From assembly GCA_029879595.1 (NCBI GenBank), contig JAOUPZ010000159.1, positions 1 through 7,118 on the forward strand: a stretch of DNA of 7,118 bases, in the 5' to 3' direction. The translations under genes were made by a program, and so were the position numbers. Below, piece after piece: positions 1 to 5,001 of the stretch (position 1 is the stretch's first letter; each line of letters starts with the position of its first letter). The notes beneath the pieces are model-generated. The model saw nothing but the letters and a program-made list of their open reading frames with translations, was not told the origin of the DNA and searched no databases. Source of the stretch: Deltaproteobacteria bacterium (lineage in GTDB: Bacteria > SAR324 > JACQKK01).

Positions 1-987
1 CTTCAGGGCACCAGCCATGCTGAGGCGCTTCCAGGGACGCCTGAGATCAATCTGCTGGCCCTGATAGGTGAAGCTGGTCTGGCCGTGGACCGCCAGGGCG
101 CAGGCTTCGTAGAGGGCCTCGAAGTGTTCCATCATGTCGCCGTAGTCCGCATAGGCCTGGTAGAACTCCACCATGGTGAACTCCGGGTTGTGGGAGCGGT
201 CAATGCCCTCATTGCGGAAATCCTTGCCGATTTCATACACCCGGTCGAAGCCCCCCACCACCAGCCGCTTGAGATAAAGCTCGGTGGCGATGCGCATGTA
301 GAGCTTCAAGTCCAGGGCCTTGTGGTGGGTGGTGAAGGGTGTGGCGGCGGCCCCGCCGTAAATGGGTTGCAGCACCGGGGTCTCCACCTCCAGAAATCCC
401 TGGCCGTTGAGATAGTCGCGGATGGTCTGGATGATGAGGGTGCGGTTCAGGAACACGCGGGCCACATCGTCGTTGAGGGCCAGATCGGCATAGCGCTGCC
501 GGTAGCGGAACTCCACGTCGCGCACCTCGTCGTGCACCACCTCCTTTCCGTCCACCACCTCAACCTTGGGCACGGGCAGGGGGCGCAGCGACTTGGAAAG
601 CAGTTCCAGGCGCTCCACCCTGATGGTCAACTCGCCGGTCTTGGTCCGCATCAGGGTGCCCTCCAGCCCCAGGTAATCCCCCAGATCACAAAGGGAGAAC
701 ACCTCCCAGTCGCTTTCCGGAACCGTGTCCTGCCTGATGTAAAGCTGCATCCGGTGGTGATTGTCCTTGAAGTGGGCAAAGGCCGCCTTGCCCATGTCAC
801 GCATGGCCATCAGCCGGCCGGCCGCCGATACCTTCTCTCCCGACTCCAACAGACCCTCGCCGGATTCCAGCAGTTCCTGCACCCGATGGCTGGGGCGGAA
901 GGAATAGGGGTAGGGATTCACACCGAGTGTTTTCAGTTTTTCCAGTTTTTCCAGCCTGGTGCGGCGCTGGTCGCTCAGGTCTTCCAT
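1..987 (-). CDS. lysS: Lysyl-tRNA synthetase, class II (N-terminal 329 residues, truncated by the window edge)
   Basis: LysS attaches lysine to tRNA-Lys in the cytoplasm using ATP. Reading leftward from the ATG at 987-985, the frame stays open for 329 codons to the window edge; the family is usually about 490-510 residues, so the C-terminal third, including class II motif 3, lies outside. The N-terminus has a charged helix (RLEKLEKLKTLGVNPYPYSF, residues 11-30). An OB-fold anticodon-binding region follows at about 52-130 (GRLMAMRDMGKAAF). Class II motif 1 is near 185-218 (GFLEVETPVLQPIYGGAAATPF in pieces) and motif 2 near 247-272 (VYEIGKDFRNEG then SHNPEFT, with the ATP-binding FRNE). A GGAG Shine-Dalgarno lies about 5 bases before the ATG, which supports this start. 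The gene is divergent from the serC operon, and prfB, its common partner, is not upstream. LysS is strongly preferred over the shorter EpmA paralogues because the OB-fold is present. Confidence 0.96.
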   Translation of the reverse strand, partial: MEDLSDQRRTRLEKLEKLKTLGVNPYPYSFRPSHRVQELLESGEGLLESGEKVSAAGRLMAMRDMGKAAFAHFKDNHHRMQLYIRQDTVPESDWEVFSLCDLGDYLGLEGTLMRTKTGELTIRVERLELLSKSLRPLPVPKVEVVDGKEVVHDEVRDVEFRYRQRYADLALNDDVARVFLNRTLIIQTIRDYLNGQGFLEVETPVLQPIYGGAAATPFTTHHKALDLKLYMRIATELYLKRLVVGGFDRVYEIGKDFRNEGIDRSHNPEFTMVEFYQAYADYGDMMEHFEALYEACALAVHGQTSFTYQGQQIDLRRPWKRLSMAGALK

Positions 988-1100
988 GTTCTCCGGGACG
1001 CAACTATATGAATGCAGCCATTGATGAATAAAATTATTGAATACTGCTTTTGAATACCGGCGCCGGACGGCACGCCGGAGCCGGGTTTCCCGCAATAAGC

Positions 1101-1129
1101 ACAATACCACGCATGGTTTCAGCGGGAAA
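1101..1129 (-). promoter_or_regulatory. Possible lysS promoter
   Basis: On the minus strand a TATTGT (-10-like, complement of 1101-1106) is preceded by an extended-minus-10 TG and, 17 bases further up, by TTTCCC (1124-1129). Both boxes are imperfect. It would give a leader of roughly 100 bases before lysS. A TATAGT at 1003-1008 is a closer -10 match but would start the RNA almost at the ribosome binding site. Weak call by eye. Confidence 0.25.
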
Positions 1130-1173
1130 CACCACCGGAGGACCGCGGTATTTATTTTCCCCGGATTCCCGTC

Positions 1174-1203
1174 TTCCCAATGCACCCTCAAGCCGTTTAT
1201 AAT
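1174..1203 (+). promoter_or_regulatory. Probable sigma70-type promoter of the serC operon
   Basis: A perfect TATAAT lies at 1198-1203 and a TTCCCA (4 of 6 against TTGACA) at 1174-1179, separated by 18 bases. The predicted start of transcription is near 1210, giving a leader of about 170 bases before the first SerC gene. The leader contains the hairpin pair and T tract at 1303-1348, so transcripts from here must pass a possible terminator before reaching the genes. Confidence 0.5.
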
Positions 1204-1302
1204 TGCCCTGCCTGATCGCCCGTTGATGACAGCACGAAGCACCTGAAACCATGCAAAACACCATGGCAAATGGGGCGGGGAGAGCTTTTGCGGATGCGTC
1301 CG

Positions 1303-1318
1303 GGGCCGGCACCGGCCC
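1303..1318 (+). promoter_or_regulatory. Competing (anti-terminator-like) hairpin in the serC leader
   Basis: GGGCCGG (1303-1309) is the exact complement of CCGGCCC (1312-1318). Steric limits suggest a 6-bp stem closed by a GCAC tetraloop. The same CCGGCCC is also the 5' arm of the downstream terminator hairpin, so the two structures exclude each other. This is the geometry of an attenuator; the signal that would select between the states is not visible. Confidence 0.45.
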
Positions 1319-1348
1319 AGGGGGGCATAGGGGCCGGAGTTTTTTTTT
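1312..1348 (+). terminator. Intrinsic terminator-like hairpin upstream of the serC operon (possible attenuator)
   Basis: CCGGCCC (1312-1318) pairs with GGGCCGG (1331-1337) around a 12-base loop. Two bases later comes a run of nine T (1340-1348). This is a well-formed rightward intrinsic terminator, yet it lies only 36 bases before the start codon of the first SerC gene and downstream of the predicted promoter. It either attenuates the operon or ends a short leader RNA of roughly 140 bases. Confidence 0.6.
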
Positions 1349-1383
1349 AAGGCCGCAGGCAGACAACCACTGGCGGATGACCG

Positions 1384-2520
1384 ATGAACATGAGCTATGA
1401 AAAATCAGCCGCGGATACCGCGCGCGAAAAAGGATCACGGGCCTATAACTTCAGCCCCGGGCCGGCCATGCTGCCCCTGGAAGTGCTGGAGGAGGTCCAC
1501 GAACGCTTCCTGGACTTCCAGGGGATGGGCGCCTCCGTGCTGGAGATAAGCCACCGCTCGGGAGAGTTCATGGCCATGGCCTCCGAAGTCTCCCAGCGGA
1601 TCCGGAGCCTGATGGGTGTTCCGCCGGAATACAGAATCCTGTTCTGTCACGGCGGGGGGCACATGCAGTTCTCCGCAGTGCCGTTGAACCTGATGGGGCT
1701 CAAACCAGGCCGGCTGGGACTGTATGTGGACACGGGCAACTTTTCCCGGGCCGCCATCCAGGATGCGGAGCAGTTCGGGCATGTGCGGGTGATCGCTTCC
1801 AGCGCCGACACCGGCTATGACCGTATTCCCAGAATTGAAATGACGCAGTTGGACCCCGACGCCAGCTATCTGCACCTGACATCCAACAACACCGCCCACG
1901 GCACCCAGTGGTTTGATTTTCCGGAGCACACCCCGCTGGCCATGGTGGCGGACATGACCTCGGACATCATCTCCCGGCCAGTGGACGTCAGTAAGTTCGG
2001 GCTGATCTACGCCGGGGCACAGAAGAACCTGGGGGTTCCGGGCACCTCGGTGGTGATCGTGCGCGAGGACCTGCTGGGCCACGCCCTCGGCCACACCCCC
2101 TCCATCCTGGATTTTGCCCTGCTGGCCGAACAGGACTCCCTGAACAACACCCCGGCCAATTTCACCATCTGGGTGATGAACCTGGTCTGCCGCTGGGTGG
2201 AGCAGCAGGGCGGGCTGGAGGTCATGCAGCAGCGTGCGGAGGAGCGGGCCCGGCTGCTTTACGATGTCATCGACAACGGCGGTTTCTACCGGGGATATGC
2301 TGCGCACGACCACCGCTCCCTGATGAACGTTTGCTTCACGCTGTCCGACGAGAGCCTGCTGGACGGATTCCTGGCCCAGGCCCGTGAGCGGGGGCTGATC
2401 GCCCTGAAGGGCCATCCCACCCGGGGGGGCGTACGGGCGTCCCTTTACAACGCCATGCCCCTGGAGGGCGTGCGCGCGCTGGCGGAATTCATGCGTGACT
2501 TTGCCGGGAGGAACGGATGA
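1384..2520 (+). CDS. serC: Phosphoserine aminotransferase SerC, first of two tandem paralogues
   Basis: A 378-residue fold-type I PLP enzyme of the SerC family, which transfers the glutamate amino group to 3-phosphohydroxypyruvate for serine synthesis and, in many bacteria, acts in the PLP (vitamin B6) pathway. Visible signatures are YNFSPGPAMLP (21-31), EISHRSGEF with His57-Arg58 in the substrate pocket, HGGGHMQFSAVP (89-100), Asp190, the PLP lysine in YAGAQKNLG (Lys214), NTP (255-257), KGH (342-344) and GGVRASLYN with Arg351. The Trp that stacks on PLP in E. coli SerC (Trp102) is Phe120 here. The Arg that follows the KGH histidine is Pro345. About 16 residues precede the conserved start. 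An in-frame TGA at 1378-1380 makes ATG 1384 the earliest start; ATG 1390 is possible, and the Shine-Dalgarno is weak (GGCGG). Its stop overlaps the next start (ATGA). Confidence 0.93.
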   Translation: MNMSYEKSAADTAREKGSRAYNFSPGPAMLPLEVLEEVHERFLDFQGMGASVLEISHRSGEFMAMASEVSQRIRSLMGVPPEYRILFCHGGGHMQFSAVPLNLMGLKPGRLGLYVDTGNFSRAAIQDAEQFGHVRVIASSADTGYDRIPRIEMTQLDPDASYLHLTSNNTAHGTQWFDFPEHTPLAMVADMTSDIISRPVDVSKFGLIYAGAQKNLGVPGTSVVIVREDLLGHALGHTPSILDFALLAEQDSLNNTPANFTIWVMNLVCRWVEQQGGLEVMQQRAEERARLLYDVIDNGGFYRGYAAHDHRSLMNVCFTLSDESLLDGFLAQARERGLIALKGHPTRGGVRASLYNAMPLEGVRALAEFMRDFAGRNG

Positions 2521-3620
2521 TGAACAAAGCAAACAGAGTGATGAACTTCTCCGGCGGACCGGCGGTGCTGCCCCTGGAAGTGCTGGAACAGGCCCGCAGC
2601 GAATTGTTCAATTACAGGAACTCCGGAGCCTCGGTGATGGAACTCAGCTACCAGGCGGAGGAATACCTGGCGCTGCAGGCCGAGGCCCTGGCCGATGTGC
2701 GCAGGGTGCTGGACGTCCCGGAAGGCTGGCAGGTGCTGTTCTGTCAGGGCGGGGGCAACATGCAGTTCTCGGCGGTGCCCCTCAACCTCATGGGACTGAA
2801 GCCCAAGGGAAGGGGAGCCTATGTGAACTCGGGCAATTTCTCCTCCCGGGCCCTGAAGGAAGCCGGACGCTACGGACCAGTGGACGAAGTGGCCAGCAGC
2901 CGGGATACCCTGTTCGACCGCATCCCGGAGTTTGACCCCGCCGGTCTGCACCCCGACACGGCCTATGTGCACATCACCTCCAACAACACCGTGATGGGCA
3001 CCCAGTGGCCGGAGATTCCCCGCCTGGAGGGCTTTCCCCTGGTGGTTGACGCCACCAGCGAGTTGATGAGCCGCCCCCTGGATTTTTCCCGCATAGGGCT
3101 GATCTACGCCGGGGCGCAGAAGAACCTGGGTCCGCCCGGACTGACGGTGGTGATTGTGCGGGAAGACCTGCTGGGACACGCCCGCGGCGACACACCCAAG
3201 CTGCTGGACTACACCCGGCTGGCCCGGGAGAACTCCATGCTCTGCACCCCCAACACCTTCGCCATCTATATCTCCGGACTGGTGTTCAAGTGGATCCTGG
3301 CCCAGGGAGGGGTGGAAGAAATGCAACAGCGCGCCCTGAAGCGCTCCGGGCTGGTCTATGAAATGCTGGACAGGCACTCCGGGTTTTACCGGCCCCATTC
3401 CCGGCCGGAGCATCGCTCCTGCCTCAACGCCACCTTCCGGCTGCCCACCGAGGGCCTGGAAAAAAGCTTTTTGGACGAGGCCCGGCAACAGGGCATGTCC
3501 GGCCTGAAAGGGCACAAGGTGCTGGGCGGCATCCGGGCCTCCATGTACAACGGCCTGCCGGTGGAATGGGCCGCGGCCCTGGCCGGGTTCATGGACGAGT
3601 TCGCCCGGAGGAAGGGATGA
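2517..3620 (+). CDS. serC: SerC-family aminotransferase, second tandem paralogue with altered substrate pocket
   Basis: A 367-residue paralogue of the preceding protein, clearly homologous along its whole length (shared blocks include MQFSAVPLNLMGLKP, GLIYAGAQKNLG and VIVREDLLGHA). It begins MNFSGGPAVLP (9-19) and has the PLP lysine at Lys202, Asp178, Thr158, and Arg340 in GGIRASMYN, so it should bind PLP and transaminate. The His-Arg pair of the substrate pocket is replaced by Tyr45-Gln46 (ELSYQAEEY). The Asn of the NTP motif is Cys243 (CTP), and the Arg after KGH is Lys334, a conservative change. GGGAGGAA just upstream is a strong ribosome binding site. The start ATG overlaps the upstream stop by 4 bases, with ATG 2520 a neighbouring alternative, implying translational coupling. 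It may be a second phosphoserine aminotransferase, a heterodimer partner, or an enzyme for another substrate. The family call is firm; the substrate is not. Confidence 0.87.
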   Translation: MMNKANRVMNFSGGPAVLPLEVLEQARSELFNYRNSGASVMELSYQAEEYLALQAEALADVRRVLDVPEGWQVLFCQGGGNMQFSAVPLNLMGLKPKGRGAYVNSGNFSSRALKEAGRYGPVDEVASSRDTLFDRIPEFDPAGLHPDTAYVHITSNNTVMGTQWPEIPRLEGFPLVVDATSELMSRPLDFSRIGLIYAGAQKNLGPPGLTVVIVREDLLGHARGDTPKLLDYTRLARENSMLCTPNTFAIYISGLVFKWILAQGGVEEMQQRALKRSGLVYEMLDRHSGFYRPHSRPEHRSCLNATFRLPTEGLEKSFLDEARQQGMSGLKGHKVLGGIRASMYNGLPVEWAAALAGFMDEFARRKG

Positions 3621-4324
3621 GGGGCACCGCTTGGCTGGCCCGGCCCGGCCGGGGGCTGCTGCTGCTGCTGGCGGCGGCGCTTCTGCCGGCCTGGGGCGGC
3701 TGTGAGCGCCCTCCTGAGCAAAACAGCCAGCCCCCTGAACGACAAACCGGGCAGGAGCGGACAGGCGGAGCGGACCGTCCGGTGATCATCGCCCTGGGGG
3801 ACAGCTTAACCGCCGGCTTCGGACTGCCCGTTGAGGACAGCTATCCCAGTCTGCTGCAGGAGAAACTGGCCGCCGAAGGGCACCGGCATCTGGTGGTCAA
3901 CGCGGGAGTGAGCGGAGACACCACCGCCGGGGGGCTGTCCCGGATGGACTGGCTGCTGCGCCAGCGGGCGGATATCATGATCGTGGCCCTGGGTGCCAAC
4001 GACGGCCTGAGGGGGCTCAGCCCCCCGGCCATGGCGGAAAATCTGGCGGGGATCATTGAAAAGGCGCGCCAAAACGGCATCCGGGTACTGCTGGCGGGAA
4101 TGCGCATGCCGGCCAACTACGGCGCCGACTACCAGCAACGCTTCGCGGAGGTGTTTCCCGCCCTGGCGGAAAAATACGGCCTGCCCTTCCTGCCCTTTCT
4201 GCTGGATGGGGTGGCGGGCGAACCCGGGCTCAATCAGCCCGACGGCATCCATCCCAACGCCCGGGGAACCAGGCTGGTGATGGAAAACGTCTGGCAGGTG
4301 CTCCGGACAATGCTCGCGGAATGA
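3617..4324 (+). CDS. SGNH-family esterase/lysophospholipase (TesA/arylesterase type), exported, probable lipoprotein
   Basis: A 235-residue SGNH hydrolase related to TesA/EstA esterases, which cleave ester and thioester bonds in lipids or small aryl esters. The four SGNH blocks are visible: GDSLTAGFG with nucleophile Ser63, NAGVSGDTTAGG with oxyanion Gly100, LGANDGLRG with Asn128, and DGIHPN with Asp209 and His212. The N-terminus (MRGTAWLARPGR, then a Leu/Ala-rich core to about residue 25) is a signal peptide. It ends at AWGGC with Cys29, a plausible but non-ideal lipobox because the -3 residue is Trp, and a Pro/Gln/Glu-rich linker (31-54) follows. The start is taken at 3617, where ATG overlaps the upstream TGA and a GGAGGAAGGG ribosome binding site sits directly before it. 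An in-frame ATG at 3566 would place the signal peptide internally. It is the last gene of the operon. The physiological substrate is unknown. Confidence 0.9.
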   Translation: MRGTAWLARPGRGLLLLLAAALLPAWGGCERPPEQNSQPPERQTGQERTGGADRPVIIALGDSLTAGFGLPVEDSYPSLLQEKLAAEGHRHLVVNAGVSGDTTAGGLSRMDWLLRQRADIMIVALGANDGLRGLSPPAMAENLAGIIEKARQNGIRVLLAGMRMPANYGADYQQRFAEVFPALAEKYGLPFLPFLLDGVAGEPGLNQPDGIHPNARGTRLVMENVWQVLRTMLAE

Positions 4325-4402
4325 CCCCCCGAAAACCACCCCTGAAGCGCTCTCTGAATAAAATGAACTGACATGGGGCCCGGGCCGCTCCCGGCAGCCC
4401 GT

Positions 4403-4430
4403 CTTCCAGGCTTCCAGGCTTCCAGGCTTC
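4403..4430. repeat. 8-bp tandem repeat, 3.5 copies of CTTCCAGG
   Basis: CTTCCAGG is repeated three times and then followed by CTTC, without mismatch, directly before a run of ten A (4431-4440). The array is short and perfect, so its copy number may vary between strains by slippage. It sits just beyond the end of the candidate small RNA. Confidence 0.85.
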
Positions 4431-4466
4431 AAAAAAAAAACCGCACATCTTAAAAGAGATATGCGG
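4431..4466 (-). terminator. Intrinsic terminator, minus strand
   Basis: Arms at 4441-4450 and 4457-4466 pair over 10 positions with one C/A mismatch around a 6-base loop. On the minus strand the hairpin is followed at once by ten T (complement of the A run 4431-4440). This is a textbook leftward terminator, but no protein gene ends nearby on that strand: the nearest minus-strand stop codon is about 530 bases away. In the plus direction only a weak T stretch follows (GGTTCATTTT), so it may also help to end the serC operon transcript. Confidence 0.8.
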
Positions 4467-4535
4467 GGTTCATTTTCAACAAGAGTAATTATTTGAACTT
4501 CAAAAGCCGCTCTTCACCGGTTCATGCCGTGTTCT
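4431..4535 (-). ncRNA. Candidate small RNA of about 105 nt, family not recognised
   Basis: On the minus strand a perfect TATAAT (4548-4543) is followed about 100 bases later by a strong intrinsic terminator, with no meaningful reading frame between them: the only ATG near the start is ATGAACCGGTGA. The predicted RNA folds into three hairpins. The first pairs 4529-4531 and 4527-4528 with 4515-4517 and 4519-4520, with one bulge. The second has an outer stem 4510-4514/4481-4485 (AAGAG with CTCTT) around an inner stem 4501-4504/4492-4495. The third is the terminator. An A/U-rich single strand (GTTGAAAATGAAC) lies before the terminator, as in many Hfq-dependent RNAs. Two phased direct repeats lie upstream of the promoter. 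I recognise no known family. The ends are predicted from the promoter and terminator. Confidence 0.5.
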
Positions 4536-4542
4536 GACAAAA

Positions 4543-4548
4543 ATTATA
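4543..4548 (-). promoter_or_regulatory. -10 element of the candidate small RNA promoter
   Basis: TATAAT on the minus strand, perfect to consensus. The expected -35 position (about 4566-4571) has only an A/T run and no TTGACA-like hexamer, and there is no extended -10 TG. This suggests a promoter that needs an activator, which fits the direct repeats placed immediately upstream. Predicted start near 4535. Confidence 0.5.
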
Positions 4549-4570
4549 GCCTGTGTCCTGCCCAAAAAAA

Positions 4571-4608
4571 TTGTTGTAATGCGCCAATTTTTTGTTGAAA
4601 CGCGCCAA
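4571..4608. promoter_or_regulatory. Pair of 17-bp direct repeats with 21-bp period, likely regulator-binding sites
   Basis: TTGTTGTAATGCGCCAA (4571-4587) and TTGTTGAAACGCGCCAA (4592-4608) match at 15 of 17 positions and start exactly 21 bases apart, two turns of the helix. Their centres lie about 43 and 64 bases upstream of the predicted small RNA start, the classic spots for an activator touching RNA polymerase. The regulator is not identifiable from the sequence. Confidence 0.55.
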
Positions 4609-4788
4609 GTGTTTTTTTGGCCCTTTGAACGGACGACCGCCGGATGCGGGTCCACGGGTGTTTGAGTACAGCCACCCCGCAGACAGGGGAAGCTTTTTTT
4701 CTCATTTCCCGGGGAGAACTGCAGGAATTTGGGATTTTGTGTGAGAAGGTCACGGAGTGCCGCCCCAGGGGCTGCTAATTTTGAAGAC

Positions 4789-5001
4789 ATGCAAACGATG
4801 CTTACATACCCGATGCTGATCCTGTTCTGCCTCACCCTGGGGCTGGCGCCGTTCTTCCCCAAGCCGCATATCGTGGAAAAGCTGCAGATGCTGTTTTCCG
4901 GCACGCTGCATCGCCCGATAGACATATTCGACCTGTTGCTGCATGCCGCGCCGTTTATCCTGCTGGGTTACCGGATCGTGCAGGATATCAGGGGCGCCTA
5001 G
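4789..5001 (+). CDS. Small membrane protein of the LGLAPF-PxPH type (often auto-annotated as RND transporter)
   Basis: A 70-residue protein starting MQTMLTYPMLIL. It has one N-terminal hydrophobic segment (about residues 5-22, ending LGLAPF), the block FFPKPHIVEKLQMLFSGTL (22-40), the conserved RPIDIFDLLLHAAP (42-55) and a second hydrophobic stretch to about residue 63. I recognise this as a small conserved family that databases often label 'RND transporter', although at 70 residues it cannot be an RND pump. Its function is unknown and an inner-membrane location is inferred. ATG 4789 is chosen; ATG 4798 is equally possible, and a TTG at 4729 would add 20 unconserved-looking residues. The Shine-Dalgarno is poor (GAAG at 4783-4786). 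Its stop TAG (4999-5001) interlocks with the stop of the convergent chemosensory gene. Confidence 0.75.
   Translation: MQTMLTYPMLILFCLTLGLAPFFPKPHIVEKLQMLFSGTLHRPIDIFDLLLHAAPFILLGYRIVQDIRGA

Larger units (their letters stand above)
988..1383. other. Divergent intergenic region between lysS and the serC operon
   Basis: This stretch of about 400 bases carries no convincing protein gene. Several short frames cross it, but none has a ribosome binding site or a recognisable product. Its left part (about 1003-1060) is AT-rich beside lysS. The right part carries a good rightward promoter and a leader with a two-state hairpin and a T tract, described separately. Confidence 0.7.
4325..4788. other. 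Gap without protein gene, holding a tandem repeat and a candidate small RNA unit
   Basis: About 460 bases separate the SGNH esterase from the small membrane protein. No frame here has a credible product. The left part is GC-rich with a short inverted repeat (CCGGG 4380-4384 with CCCGG 4390-4394) and no T tract, so it is not a clear operon terminator. The centre is AT-rich and holds the small RNA unit described separately. From 4609 to 4788 I see only A/T tracts and no convincing promoter for the downstream gene. Confidence 0.6.

Noticed and set aside
85..1011. Long open frame on the plus strand over the lysS region
   Set aside because: It is antisense to a clear LysS reading frame and its translation looks like a GC-codon shadow (His/Gly/Val-rich, no motifs).
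1226..1246. Six-codon frame MTARST with Ser and Thr codons as an attenuation peptide
   Set aside because: It has no ribosome binding site and ends about 57 bases before the first hairpin, too far for classic ribosome-stalling attenuation.
1251..1400. 49-codon frame running through the serC leader hairpins into the serC start (possible leader peptide)
   Set aside because: No Shine-Dalgarno precedes ATG 1251 or 1263, and there is no run of regulatory amino-acid codons. Translation through the terminator would be a mechanism worth remembering, but nothing supports it.
1034..1438. 134-codon minus-strand frame across the lysS/serC intergenic region
   Set aside because: Its N-terminal part overlaps the serC start on the other strand, it has no motif, and it covers the promoter and hairpins.
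1435..3515. Two long minus-strand frames antisense to the SerC genes (1435-2532 and 2445-3515)
   Set aside because: They mirror each other because the two SerC genes are paralogues; the composition is typical of antisense frames in GC-rich genes and there are no recognisable domains.
4403..4430. CRISPR-like array
   Set aside because: The unit is only 8 bp with no spacers; it is a simple tandem repeat.
4673..4699. CCCC...GGGG hairpin followed by AAGC and a run of seven T as a plus-strand terminator
   Set aside because: The stem is only 4 bp and no plus-strand gene ends close by.
4500..4925. 141-codon minus-strand frame across the gap and the small membrane protein gene
   Set aside because: There is no Shine-Dalgarno or recognisable motif, it is antisense to a conserved-looking small protein, and it runs through the phased repeats and the small RNA promoter.
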